20,840 bases of DNA from NIC37A-2 sp050289625 (GCA_050289625.1 JBNKGC010000095.1:1-20840); one strand, 5' to 3'. Shown: positions 1-8,036, counted from the first letter of the stretch. Notes: generated by a model from the letters alone, not told the origin. Numbers and translations: made by a program.

Positions 1-429
1 GACGAGAATTTCTGGGCCTGCTTGGTCCGAGGTGATCGTGACGGTGCCGAGGTGCTGCTTTACGTCTCGGAGGGCCGCGGTCACGCTCTCGAAGAGCTCA
101 CGATTGGCGCCAGTCGGGAAGTTGCGGACGCAGTAGTCCAAGTGCTCCGCGGCATCCCGATAGAAGCGCATTTCGAGTTCGGTTTGGCCGAGTAGGCCTG
201 CCGTGTCGTACGAGGGCCAGAGCTGGAAGGACTTCAGGAACTCGCCGCGCGCTTGGGCGAACAGTCGCTCGTCGAAGAGCTTCGTGCCTCGCTCGAAGTG
301 GGTGCGGGCTTCGGCGGCCTGGGGGTTCGTGGCTTCCTTCGAGGTGCCCGCCTCGGGGCCTTGAGCCATCGCTGGCGCCGCGAGCAGTAGGGCCCCGGCC
401 ATCGATCCGATGATCAACCTTCGTCTCAT
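1..429 (-). CDS. Secreted TPR/PEGA-like protein, N-terminal part (runs off left edge)
   Basis: The frame reads from ATG at 429 leftwards to the window edge without a stop, giving 143 residues and no C-terminus. It begins MRRRLIIGSMAGALLLAAPAMAQG, a clear signal peptide with likely cleavage after AMA (residues 20-22). Residues about 40-110 are helical and TPR-like (ARTHFERGTKLFDERLFAQA, then a segment around LGQTELEMRFYRDAAEHL). The visible part ends in a strand-like segment, GTVTITSDQAGPEILV, which resembles the beginning of a PEGA domain, the usual partner of such TPR segments in myxobacterial secreted proteins. It lies 18 nt downstream of the 367-residue membrane protein and is probably the third gene of the kinase operon. 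Likely location is periplasm or outer surface. The family call is from sequence character; the specific function is unknown. Confidence 0.75.
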   Translation of the reverse strand, partial: MRRRLIIGSMAGALLLAAPAMAQGPEAGTSKEATNPQAAEARTHFERGTKLFDERLFAQARGEFLKSFQLWPSYDTAGLLGQTELEMRFYRDAAEHLDYCVRNFPTGANRELFESVTAALRDVKQHLGTVTITSDQAGPEILV

Positions 430-447
430 GTCTTCGTTCTCAAATGC

Positions 448-1551
448 TCACTCGGCGCCGAACCATCGCTTCATCGCGGACTGGCTCGCTTCGCCGGCTG
501 CGGACGCCTTCGCAGGAGGCGCTTTGGCCTTCTTGGAGTTCGCCGTACGAGGCGTAGCCGCACCTGAACTCTGGGCGGAGGCTTCGGCGGGAGTCGATGT
601 CTTGGCGGGGTGAGACTCCTCCGCTTTCGCAATTGCTTCGAGCGCCGCGTCCACCTCACGCGGATCCAATGAGTCAGTCGGAGCTGGCTCGTCTGGCTCT
701 CGCGCGACCTCGGAGGTAGCCGAGTCCTCCGCCATGGCGGGCGGCGGGAGCTCGGCCGTCGTTCGAGCGGTGTCGTCGGTGGGCGTCTCGGTCGGGCTGT
801 CTGGAGCCGCCTCCGAAACGGATGATACGACGTCCGAGCTCGAGGCCTCGCTTTCGCCGCCCCGTAGGGCAAACGTCAAGGCGGTGGCTCCGACGAGCAG
901 GAGCGCACCCGCAACCCACCAGCGCTTGGTCGATGGGGTGCTGGAAGCACCGATCGACTCGAGAAAGGCTTGGCGTGCGTTGGCGTCGGCTCGCTCTTGC
1001 AGGCGGAGCTGCGTCGTCGGCCCGATCGCACCGACGGCCAGGGCCATTTCCTGCTGCTCCTTGTTCGAGGGCACTTGCTTCGAAGGACTTTGGTTGCGAC
1101 GGGTGGCGGGCTGCGTTGGCTTGGCGGAGCGACCCGCGGATGCTGCGGCGGAGCGACCCGCGGATGCTGCGGCGGAGCGACCCGCGGATGCCGCGGCGCT
1201 TGCGGTCGGCGGGGGTGTGGGCTGGGAGGCGGATTGAGATCGGACGATCACCCGAGGTCCGTCGGGGGGAGGCACGCTCTTGCCCGCGCGCGCTGGCGGC
1301 GGATGAGTGTCGAATTCGGCGGTGGGTGTGCGGGGCAGCCCTTGCCTCCTGAGCTCGGACAGGAAGTCTTCGTCCAGGGGGATCACCCCGAAGCGATAGG
1401 GATCGTGACCGGAGTCGCTGTCGGGTGCGGAGTCTCGGGAGCTGTCGTCGGCGATCGGTGCCGGGTTGCCCGTGGACGCACCCGCATCGTCGGGCGCGGG
1501 AGAGTTCGAGGAGGGATCGCTGGCTTTGGAGGCGGTCACTCGGTGATCCAT
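448..1551 (-). CDS. Ala/Pro/Ser-rich single-pass membrane protein, unknown function
   Basis: 367 residues, no recognised enzyme domain. Residues 1-205 are low-complexity and polar (Ser, Pro, Ala, Asp), with a short better-ordered patch at 50-72 (DPYRFGVIPLDEDFLSELRR). A hydrophobic segment at 210-229 (RWWVAGALLLVGATALTFAL) preceded by Lys-Arg is a single transmembrane helix. The remainder is an acidic Ala/Glu/Pro-rich tail. Residues about 118-142 carry three tandem copies of an eight-residue Ala/Ser/Gly/Arg unit, encoded by a 24-bp tandem repeat. The ATG at 1551 overlaps the end of the kinase gene by 16 nt, which suggests translational coupling. The composition mirrors the C-terminal half of the kinase, so it may be a membrane partner or substrate of that kinase; this is inference only. 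Later in-frame starts are possible. Confidence 0.7.
   Translation of the reverse strand: MDHRVTASKASDPSSNSPAPDDAGASTGNPAPIADDSSRDSAPDSDSGHDPYRFGVIPLDEDFLSELRRQGLPRTPTAEFDTHPPPARAGKSVPPPDGPRVIVRSQSASQPTPPPTASAAASAGRSAAASAGRSAAASAGRSAKPTQPATRRNQSPSKQVPSNKEQQEMALAVGAIGPTTQLRLQERADANARQAFLESIGASSTPSTKRWWVAGALLLVGATALTFALRGGESEASSSDVVSSVSEAAPDSPTETPTDDTARTTAELPPPAMAEDSATSEVAREPDEPAPTDSLDPREVDAALEAIAKAEESHPAKTSTPAEASAQSSGAATPRTANSKKAKAPPAKASAAGEASQSAMKRWFGAE
1123..1194. repeat. Three tandem copies of a 24-bp in-frame repeat
   Basis: Units start at 1123, 1147 and 1171. The first two are identical and the third differs at one base (t to c near its end). On the minus strand the unit encodes an Ala/Ser/Gly/Arg octapeptide in the disordered region of the membrane protein. 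There are no spacers, so this is not a CRISPR array. Confidence 0.9.
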
Positions 1552-3440
1552 GGTTCGAAGCGTGGCTTGAGGCCCGTGCTCTTCGGCGCTTCGCCGAGCC
1601 CGCTCGCGGGGAGCGTCGGGGAAGCGTGCTTCTCGGATGATGGTTTCGTACTCTTCTCGGTCGGGCGAGGCGGTGGGTTGCCAACAAAATCGCTGCGCTT
1701 CGTCGGCGTGCTCTTTTGCGTCCCTGCCATGGTCGTCGAAGGAGTGCGAGCCCTTTTTTCCGCTGCACTATCGGCTGCTTTCGCTGTAGCCGCTTCGGCG
1801 GTGTCCTCGTTTCGACCTGCCTTTTCGTTCGCTGACACGGGGGCCGTCTCCTCCCGTTTTTCGGTTTCCTCCTCCGCGTGAGGTTCGGACGAGGGAGCGA
1901 CGGCGCGCGCTACCGAAGTGGGCGTGGGCGGCGCGGCTTGGGGCACCACGGCTTGGGGCACCTGGGCCCTGAGGGAGTCGATGGTAGCGACCGGCTGAGT
2001 GACCGCGTCGCCTTCCGGGGATTGGGGGCTGAAGAAGTACGCCACGACGGCCCCAGTGAAGACTCCAAAGGCGGCCGTCGCCGCGACGATCAAGGGGACC
2101 TTCCACGCCTGCCGGGCATGGGCCGAGCCGAGGTCTTCCGTGGGCGCCGACGGTGCCTGGAGGCGAGTCGTCGTGGGTGAGCTCGTCGTGGGAACCTGAA
2201 TTCGATGCGTGGGCTCCGGCCCCAGGCGCGGGACCCTCGGGGCTGCCGGGATTTTCTGGGACCGCGTGGGCACCATGTCCGGATCGGGTGGCGGGGGCCG
2301 ATCGGAGGTTGGTGGTGCCGGCGCAACTCCGGGAAGGGTGTGCTTGCCCTGCTTCTCGAACGCCGGTCGCGAATCGATCGCGGTATCGGGAACTCCGGCG
2401 GTCGCCTTCGCGGCCGCCGTGCGTGTGGGCGCGCCGGACGCCGCAGCCATCGCATGCGCCAGTGAGGGAGCCTCAGGTAAGCTCGATGACCGGGACAGGT
2501 CACGCACGTCGCTGCGGTCGAGCCCGCTTTCTCGAAGGTGTCGGCCGAGTGCTTCGCGAAGGGCCCATTCGAGCTCCTTCATCGACGCGAAGCGCTGGCT
2601 CGGCTGCTTGCTGATGGCTTGATGGACGATTCGAGCGATATGGCTCGGAATAGCCGGATCGAGCTCGTCGAGTCGCTTCGGCTGATACTTCACCTGCACT
2701 CGAGCAAGCACGCGCGGATCGAGCGAATCGTTTTCGAGGAGGCACGGGTGCCTGCCGAGCAGCGCCTCGAACAGCATCGTCCCGATCGCGTAGATATCGC
2801 TGCGCGGTGATGCTCCGTGACCCATCACCTGCTCGGGGCTGATGTAGAGCGTGGTGCCGAGCACCATGTTCTTTTGGGTTTGCCACGCGTTGGGCCCCAT
2901 GATCTTCGCGATGCCGAAATCCAGCACTTTGGGGACGTTGCCTGCCGTGACGAACAGATTCTCCGGCTTCAGATCCCGGTGGATGACACCCTTGTCGTGA
3001 GCGAACGAGACAGTGGACGCAATCGTGGCGAACAGGTCGAGCGCTTCGACCAGAGTCAGCCGACGGTGGGCGTTCAGCGCGTGTCGCAACGTGCGACCGC
3101 GCAGAAGCTCCATGATGATGTAGAGGAGTCCGTCGTCGACCCCTGCGTCGGTGACCTCGACGATATTCGGGTGTCGGAGCTCGTTCATCAGAACGCGCGC
3201 TTCCGTCTGCCCGCGGTAGAGCAGCTCGTCGGTCAGACCGCTGTCGCGGTAGAGGACCTTAATCGCGACGTCTCGCCTGCCCCACGGATAGTGCGCGTGG
3301 TACACGCGCGAGAAGCCACCCTTGCCGATTTGTTCTCGGATTTCGTACTTGCCCAGGAACTTCTGGCCCGGGCGCAGCGGTCCATCGACGGGGGAGCTTT
3401 CGGGGGTCGATGGTTCGGGGTGCATGGCTGGTGGACTCAT
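1536..3440 (-). CDS. Transmembrane serine/threonine protein kinase (PknB/Hanks type)
   Basis: 634 residues. The N-terminal kinase domain (about 31-300) has all the hallmark motifs: glycine loop IGKGGFSRVYHA (38-49), ATP-anchoring Lys61 in AIKVL, catalytic loop HRDLKPEN (154-161, Asp156), DFG (174-176), an SPEQ version of the APE motif (201-204), and DIYAIG (215-220). It should therefore be an active kinase. Residues 300-445 are a Pro/Ala/Thr-rich linker. Residues 448-470 form one transmembrane helix (VPLIVAATAAFGVFTGAVVA core). The outer 160 residues are Ala/Thr/Glu-rich and not recognisable as PASTA or another sensor. It is the first gene of the minus-strand operon. A possible promoter lies at 3495-3523; no good Shine-Dalgarno sequence precedes ATG 3440, and a second ATG lies five codons in. 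The substrate is unknown. Confidence 0.93.
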   Translation of the reverse strand: MSPPAMHPEPSTPESSPVDGPLRPGQKFLGKYEIREQIGKGGFSRVYHAHYPWGRRDVAIKVLYRDSGLTDELLYRGQTEARVLMNELRHPNIVEVTDAGVDDGLLYIIMELLRGRTLRHALNAHRRLTLVEALDLFATIASTVSFAHDKGVIHRDLKPENLFVTAGNVPKVLDFGIAKIMGPNAWQTQKNMVLGTTLYISPEQVMGHGASPRSDIYAIGTMLFEALLGRHPCLLENDSLDPRVLARVQVKYQPKRLDELDPAIPSHIARIVHQAISKQPSQRFASMKELEWALREALGRHLRESGLDRSDVRDLSRSSSLPEAPSLAHAMAAASGAPTRTAAAKATAGVPDTAIDSRPAFEKQGKHTLPGVAPAPPTSDRPPPPDPDMVPTRSQKIPAAPRVPRLGPEPTHRIQVPTTSSPTTTRLQAPSAPTEDLGSAHARQAWKVPLIVAATAAFGVFTGAVVAYFFSPQSPEGDAVTQPVATIDSLRAQVPQAVVPQAAPPTPTSVARAVAPSSEPHAEEETEKREETAPVSANEKAGRNEDTAEAATAKAADSAAEKRARTPSTTMAGTQKSTPTKRSDFVGNPPPRPTEKSTKPSSEKHASPTLPASGLGEAPKSTGLKPRFEPWITE

Positions 3441-3494
3441 CGGTCGGGGGACCGCGGTCGGTGCGTGCTTTCTCCCCCTGATGACTGGGTAGGA

Positions 3495-3523
3495 GTTTCA
3501 GGGGCAATGTGCTCCCGCGTCAA
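3495..3523 (-). promoter_or_regulatory. Possible sigma70-type promoter of the kinase operon
   Basis: On the minus strand TTGACG (3523-3518) is followed after 17 nt by TGAAAC (3500-3495), about 55 nt before the kinase start. The -35 is good and the -10 is weak. Sequence match only. Confidence 0.3.
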
Positions 3524-3534
3524 CACCCGGTCCG

Positions 3535-3580
3535 GGGCATCCGCCGCTTCACGAAGCGGCGGGCGCAGCCCTTTTTCTTT
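3535..3580 (+). terminator. Strong hairpin followed by T-rich tract, orientation without an obvious gene
   Basis: A perfect 9-bp inverted repeat, CCGCCGCTT at 3541-3549 and AAGCGGCGG at 3554-3562, encloses a CACG tetraloop. An outer GGGC (3535-3538) can pair with GCCC (3568-3571), and this is followed directly by TTTTTCTTT (3572-3580). Read on the plus strand it has the form of an intrinsic terminator, but no plus-strand gene ends here. On the minus strand it lies just upstream of the putative kinase promoter, so it could instead be an operator or a block against antisense transcription. Confidence 0.5.
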
Positions 3581-3740
3581 GCTCGAAATTGTTGCTCTCA
3601 GCTCCGCGCTGGCACCCCGGAGCAGGACTTGTGCCTTGGTGGAACGAGGAATTTTCCGGTCCGGCTGAGGGAGTGCGAGGGCGCTCGCGGGGTCGTTGCG
3701 CCGGCCGCCGGCGCCCTCGACCCGCCGACAGTCGTCGGAG

Positions 3741-3900
3741 CCTCGTGGGAGAGGACGTCGGGGATACGCTGGGATACAGCGCGGCCTTCGGCGATCTCGA
3801 CCAGGACGGATTGGACGGTTTGATTCTGAACGAGATGGTCGGCAACGGAATCGGCCCAGGCCGCATGGATGTGGGAAATCTCATCGTCCTCAGTGGCGCC
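3741..3900 (+). pseudogene. Decayed C-terminal fragment of an FG-GAP repeat (beta-propeller) protein
   Basis: Within the otherwise gene-free stretch 3441-4067, one plus-strand frame reads SLVGEDVGDTLGYSAAFGDL, then DQDGLDGLILNEMVGNGIGP, then GRMDVGNLIVLSG. This is the FG-GAP/integrin-alpha pattern: a GYS..FGD entry, a D-x-D-x-D-G calcium-loop motif, and the NEM.GNG..PG..DVGNLIVLSG ending seen in secreted propeller proteins. It spans about 53 codons. Upstream the frame is Arg-rich and unlike the family, with no start and signal peptide. Downstream the frame stays open to 4056 but loses all resemblance. I read it as the last blade of a once larger secreted protein. The family call comes from motif recognition; whether the rest was deleted or moved is not visible. 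The remaining bases of 3441-4067 hold only the hairpin and the kinase promoter region. Confidence 0.6.
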
Positions 3901-4067
3901 GCCGTGGCCGAAAAGAAGACCGGATCCATCGCTCCCACAAGCGACAAGCCCCGACACCATCGATCGAACCACCCTGGATCGCGTGATTGCGATGCGATGG
4001 GTGCCGACTTGGGCGCTGATGAGTCGCTGAGTAGGGGCTGGGCTGCCGCGCGTTGAGCCGCCGTGCA

Positions 4068-5462
4068 CTAGCGCGGTCCTATCATCTCTTCGGCGCGCAC
4101 CCATTCGTCGAACTGCTCTGCCGTGAGCAGTCCCAACTCGAGGGCGGCCTCGCGTAGGGTCGTGCCGTCGGCGTGTGCCTTCTTCGCGATGAGCGCGGCG
4201 TTGTCGTAGCCGATGTGTGGGTTGAGGGCGGTGACGAGCATGAGCGAGCTTTCGACGTGTCGGGCGATCCGCTCGTGATTCGGCTCGATGCCCACCGCGC
4301 AGTGCTCGCGGAAGCTGTCGCAGCCGTCGGCGAGCAGGCGCGCACTCTGGAGAAAGTTGTGTGCGAGCAGGGGCTTGAAGACGTTCAGCTCGAAGTTGCC
4401 ACTGGCAGCTCCCACATTGATGGCCACGTCGTTGCCGAACACCTGCGCGCAGAGCATCGTCATCGCCTCGGCCTGGGTCGGGTTGACCTTGCCCGGCATG
4501 ATGCTCGAACCGGGCTCGTTCGCGGGGATGGTGATCTCTCCGATGCCGCTTCGAGGACCCGAAGCGAGCCAGCGGACGTCATTGGCGATCTTCATCAGGC
4601 TGCACGCGACTGTCTTCAGCGCGCCGTGGGCGAAGACCACCGCGTCGTGGGCGGCGAGCGCTTCGAACTTGTTCGCGGCCGTGACGATGGGCTGCTCGGT
4701 CTGTTCGGAGATGCGAGCAGCCACCCGCTCGGCGAATTCCGGGTGGGTGTTGAGACCGGTGCCCACGGCGGTGCCTCCGAGAGCGATCTCGGAGAGGTGC
4801 GGCACGGCCGCCTCCAGGTGCTCGATCCCGTGGGTGAGCTGGGAAGCCCAGCCGCTGATCTCCTGGCCCAAGGTGAGGGGCGTCGCGTCCATCAAGTGCG
4901 TCCGGCCGATCTTCACGACGTCGGCGAATGCCTCGGACTTATCTCGAAGCACTTCACGAAGGGTCGTGACCGCCGGAATCACCCGTGAGCGCAACGCGAT
5001 GGTGCAGGCGAGGGTCATCGCCGAGGGAAACACGTCATTCGAGGACTGCCCCCGGTTCACGTGGTCGTTCGGGTGCACCAGGCGGTCCTGCCCTCGCGGC
5101 CCGCCGAGCAGCTCGCTGGCTCGATTGGCGAGCACCTCGTTCATGTTCATGTTCGTCTGGGTGCCGGAGCCGGTTTGCCAAACGGCGAGCGGAAACTCGC
5201 TTGGGTGCTTCCCGGCGATGACTTCGTCCGCCGCGATGACGATGGCCTCGCCGAGTTTTTCGTCCAAGGTTCCGAGCTCCACGTTGGTGCGGGCGGCCGC
5301 CTTCTTCACCTGAGCGAGAGCCGCGATCAGGGTCTCGGGCATCTTTTCGGTGGAGATCGCGAAATTCTGCCGACTGCGCTCGGTCTGGGCGCCCCACAGG
5401 CGATCGGCCGGGACTCGAACGATTCCGAGGGTATCGCGCTCCTCACGCGTAGCGTCATCCAT
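4068..5462 (-). CDS. fumC: Class II fumarate hydratase (fumarase C)
   Basis: Interconverts fumarate and L-malate in the citric acid cycle, in the cytoplasm as a homotetramer; the class II enzyme is iron-independent. The 464 residues match the usual length. Visible hallmarks are the N-terminal VPADRLWGAQTERSRQNF, SGSGTQTNMNMNEV (98-110), HPNDHVNRGQSSNDVFPSA (130-148), the catalytic-His segment GRTHLMDATPL (186-196), and the superfamily signature GSSIMPGKVNPTQAE (318-332) with the mobile-loop serines and Lys/Asn. The frame stays open upstream to 5681, but ATG 5462 is chosen. Homology begins there, an AGGGAG sequence lies just before it, and an earlier start would overlap the divergent transglycosylase. 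No operon partner is evident. Aspartase shares the fold, but the motif set and length favour fumarase. Confidence 0.96.
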   Translation of the reverse strand: MDDATREERDTLGIVRVPADRLWGAQTERSRQNFAISTEKMPETLIAALAQVKKAAARTNVELGTLDEKLGEAIVIAADEVIAGKHPSEFPLAVWQTGSGTQTNMNMNEVLANRASELLGGPRGQDRLVHPNDHVNRGQSSNDVFPSAMTLACTIALRSRVIPAVTTLREVLRDKSEAFADVVKIGRTHLMDATPLTLGQEISGWASQLTHGIEHLEAAVPHLSEIALGGTAVGTGLNTHPEFAERVAARISEQTEQPIVTAANKFEALAAHDAVVFAHGALKTVACSLMKIANDVRWLASGPRSGIGEITIPANEPGSSIMPGKVNPTQAEAMTMLCAQVFGNDVAINVGAASGNFELNVFKPLLAHNFLQSARLLADGCDSFREHCAVGIEPNHERIARHVESSLMLVTALNPHIGYDNAALIAKKAHADGTTLREAALELGLLTAEQFDEWVRAEEMIGPR

Positions 5463-5522
5463 GCTCCCTGAGCACACGATCCAGCGCGAGGAATCAAGAT
5501 TGTCGCACTTTCGACCGGAGAT

Positions 5523-5551
5523 TTGACCGGTTCGAAGCCGACCGTTACCTA
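5523..5551 (+). promoter_or_regulatory. Possible promoter of the lytic transglycosylase gene
   Basis: TTGACC (5523-5528), a 17-nt spacer and TACCTA (5546-5551) in the short divergent region between fumC and the transglycosylase. Transcription from it would start almost at ATG 5560, so either the message is nearly leaderless or the GTG at 5638 is the true start. Confidence 0.3.
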
Positions 5552-5559
5552 AGCTGGTA

Positions 5560-7809
5560 ATGCTCTCGCGCGGACAGACCCGTTCGAACCACCCGGTTTG
5601 CGTCCCGACCCTCGGGGGGCCGTCGACTCGGCGTAGGGTGCGTCGGGGCGTCGTGTCCGTCGCACTCCTGGGCTCGCTCACGCTCCTGTCCGCTTCGGCG
5701 GGGGCTCAGAAGGTTGAAGACGGCAGCGCTTCAAGCGCTCGCCCTGCCGATTCGACCGCGGAGGGAAGCACGCCCCTGCGCCTCGGCGGGGGGCAGCGAA
5801 AGGTCGACCCCAGGGAAGCCCGGAAGGACGAACCCGCGCCGCCGAACGGGCTGGCCGCTCAACCCACGCTCCCCGATTCGCTTCCGGAAGCGACCGCCAC
5901 TCGGGACAAACCGCCTCCCACCCATCGTCGTGGTCCAGCGCCGAAGCGTCCGAACGCTCAGCTTCCCGAGGGCGTGCCCCTTCCCACGCCGAAGGACACG
6001 GCGCGGCGTTTGGTGGCCGAAGGCCCCAACGCCGATCAGATCGCCTTCGGTCCAGCGGACGAGCAGCTCCAGATCTTGCGAGACGCGGAGCAAGCACTCT
6101 TTCCGAAGCGCCTTCGGGGCATCGAGACGGGCTGGTCTTGGGATCTGCCGGAACCGAGTGGTCGCTCGGAGTCGATCCGCAATTTGGGGCTGCCCCTCGC
6201 ACCGGAGGCGGAGGTGCCGCATCGGGAGCCGACGGGGCCCGACGCCGAATGGCTCCGCTCGCTGACGATGCCAGATCTTCCGGTGCGCCTGGACCGCCGG
6301 GTCGTGACCTATTTGAAGTTCTATCGCGACAGCGATCGCGGACGAACCATCGCGGCCATTTGGGCGCGAAAGAGTGGTCGCTACGTGGCCGCCATGAAAG
6401 CCGAACTCAAGCGAGCGGGACTTCCCACCGACCTCGCGTGGCTTTCCCTGATCGAGAGCGGACACGATCCGGTGATTCGCTCTCCGGCCGGGGCGGTCGG
6501 TCTGTGGCAGTTCATGCCGTCTTCGGGTCGCATGTACGGCCTGATGGTGGATCGTTGGGTCGACGAGCGACGCGATCCGGGGCGCGCGACTCAGGCGGCC
6601 ATCCGCTTCTTGGGTGACCTCTATCAGCGCTTCGGCAATTGGGAGCTCGCCATGGCAGCCTACAACATGGGCTACAACGGGCTTTCCCGCGCCATCGCCA
6701 AGTACAACACGAACGACTACTGGGCGCTGTCGCGCCTCGAAGCGGGCATTCCCTGGGAGACGACTCTCTACGTTCCCAAAATCTTCGCGATCGCCATCGT
6801 GATGAACAACCGCCAGGCCTTTGGTCTCCAGAGCATCCGACCGGACGCTCCGATCAGCTTCGACACGGTGTTGGTCGAGCCGGCGACGCCTCTCGAAGAC
6901 GTGGCAAAGGCGGCTGGCGTTGCTGTTCAGGAGGTGAAGAGGCTCAACGGTCACCTCCTCGCTGACCGCACTCCACCGATTGCCCCCGGCGAGGAGCAGA
7001 AACGCTACCGAGTGAAGCTGCCTGCGGGCACGGGCGCCAAGGCAACGCGCGCTCTCGCCAAAGAGCGGCCGGACGACCTCGTCGTGCACCGCACGCGCTT
7101 CGGGGAGACTCTCGAAGACTTGGCGAGGGAGAGCGGCGTGACCGAAGCGGTTCTTCGCGATCTGAATTCGATCGACTCCGACGAGCGCCTCGCACAGGGG
7201 ACCGTTCTCCTCGTGCCGCGAGGGAAGTCGCCCGGGCGTCCCGAACGCGAAGTGGTTGTGGTCCCGGCTGACTTGGCCGTAGGCGCCAAGAGCAACCGCG
7301 TGTTTTATCGCGTCCGTACTGGCGACGAGCTGGAGGAGATCGCCGTGGCCTTCGGGGTGTCTCTACGGGACATCGCGAGTTGGAACGCGCTCGATCCGGC
7401 CGCACGCCTTCGTTCCGGAATGACGCTGCAACTGATCGTCCCCAAGACGCGACCCCTCGACGACGTGCGCTACATCGCCGAAGACGGCGCTCAGGTGCTG
7501 GTCGCGGGGAGCAAGGAATTTCACGAGCACTTCGAAGGACTGGACGGGAAGTATCGGATCGAGGTGCTGGTGCGGAAAGGTGACACTTTGCACGGTATCG
7601 GTCGTCGCTACGGCATGAGCGTCGGCATGATGGAGCGAGTGAACCGCCGTTCGAGGCACACGAAGCTGGTGCCCGGTGAACGCTTGGTCGTCTACACCAG
7701 CCAGAAGGCTGCAGGGGTTCTCGGGGGCTTGAGCGCCGAACCTCTGCCCGACGTCAAGGCTCCGCGACCGGAGCTCCTGCCGTCAGCCGGCGCGCGGGCA
7801 GAGCGTTGA
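5560..7809 (+). CDS. mltD: Secreted MltD-like lytic transglycosylase with LysM repeats
   Basis: Cleaves peptidoglycan glycan strands to 1,6-anhydro products, acting in the periplasm or at the cell wall. 749 residues from ATG 5560. An Arg-rich N-region leads into the hydrophobic VALLGSLTLLSASAGA and a likely cleavage before Gln50. Residues 50-230 are a Pro/Arg-rich, probably flexible region. The SLT domain (about 265-425) shows LAWLSLIESGHDP with catalytic Glu299, then SPAGAVGLWQFMPSSGRMYG and AAYNMGYNGLSRAI. Four LysM or LysM-like units follow: about 434-475 (weakest), 507-553, 582-629 and 667-713 (VRKGDTLHGIGRRYGMS). GTG 5638 is an alternative start giving a shorter and more typical signal peptide. 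The gene is divergent from fumC and followed by a 214-nt gap before glmU, another peptidoglycan-related gene. Confidence 0.92.
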   Translation: MLSRGQTRSNHPVCVPTLGGPSTRRRVRRGVVSVALLGSLTLLSASAGAQKVEDGSASSARPADSTAEGSTPLRLGGGQRKVDPREARKDEPAPPNGLAAQPTLPDSLPEATATRDKPPPTHRRGPAPKRPNAQLPEGVPLPTPKDTARRLVAEGPNADQIAFGPADEQLQILRDAEQALFPKRLRGIETGWSWDLPEPSGRSESIRNLGLPLAPEAEVPHREPTGPDAEWLRSLTMPDLPVRLDRRVVTYLKFYRDSDRGRTIAAIWARKSGRYVAAMKAELKRAGLPTDLAWLSLIESGHDPVIRSPAGAVGLWQFMPSSGRMYGLMVDRWVDERRDPGRATQAAIRFLGDLYQRFGNWELAMAAYNMGYNGLSRAIAKYNTNDYWALSRLEAGIPWETTLYVPKIFAIAIVMNNRQAFGLQSIRPDAPISFDTVLVEPATPLEDVAKAAGVAVQEVKRLNGHLLADRTPPIAPGEEQKRYRVKLPAGTGAKATRALAKERPDDLVVHRTRFGETLEDLARESGVTEAVLRDLNSIDSDERLAQGTVLLVPRGKSPGRPEREVVVVPADLAVGAKSNRVFYRVRTGDELEEIAVAFGVSLRDIASWNALDPAARLRSGMTLQLIVPKTRPLDDVRYIAEDGAQVLVAGSKEFHEHFEGLDGKYRIEVLVRKGDTLHGIGRRYGMSVGMMERVNRRSRHTKLVPGERLVVYTSQKAAGVLGGLSAEPLPDVKAPRPELLPSAGARAER

Positions 7810-7869
7810 CGTGCCCTCCATGTCCCGCCCATAGTCCCCCAACCCCACGGCTCCCCGGTGAGCTACAGC

Positions 7870-7891
7870 GAGCATCGCTTGCGATGATCGA
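7870..7891 (+). repeat. Dispersed palindromic motif, copy A
   Basis: 22-bp GAGCATCGCTTGCGATGATCGA containing the inverted repeat CATCGC/GCGATG (7873-7878 and 7881-7886). Copy B at 9715-9736 differs at one base. In both copies the motif contains an ATG, and a second ATG follows exactly 15 nt later (7899 here). It lies between the transglycosylase stop and glmU. Confidence 0.7.
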
Positions 7892-7898
7892 AGAAAAC

Positions 7899-8036
7899 AT
7901 GAGCGGCACGAGCAGACGAGTGGCCTCCCGTAGCCGATTTGGCCCTCACCTCTTGTGGGCCAAACCGGCGGAGGCTCAATCAACACAAGTGGTTCCCGCG
8001 GTAGGCGTGGCAATTCAGCGCAGATGGCGAAGTTAA
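7899..8036 (+). other. Possible 45-codon upstream ORF overlapping the glmU start
   Basis: An ATG at 7899, preceded by a GAAGAA purine run and by repeat copy A, opens a 45-residue frame (MSGTSRRVASRSRFG at its start, IQRRWRS at its end). It stops at 8036, 13 nt inside glmU in another frame. The product is basic and resembles no family I know. The same motif-plus-ATG layout precedes the acyl ligase gene, which is the main reason to record it. It may be a leader ORF coupling translation to glmU, or chance. Confidence 0.2.

Noticed and set aside
1123..1194. CRISPR-like array
   Set aside because: The three repeats are directly adjacent with no spacers and encode a peptide repeat in frame.
3598..4104. 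168-codon minus-strand frame in the gap upstream of the kinase
   Set aside because: It is antisense to the FG-GAP remnant, overlaps the 3' end of fumC, and has no family resemblance.
5731..7089. 452-codon open frame on the minus strand inside the lytic transglycosylase gene
   Set aside because: It is antisense to a well-supported gene, has no recognisable motif, and is the kind of frame high GC content produces.
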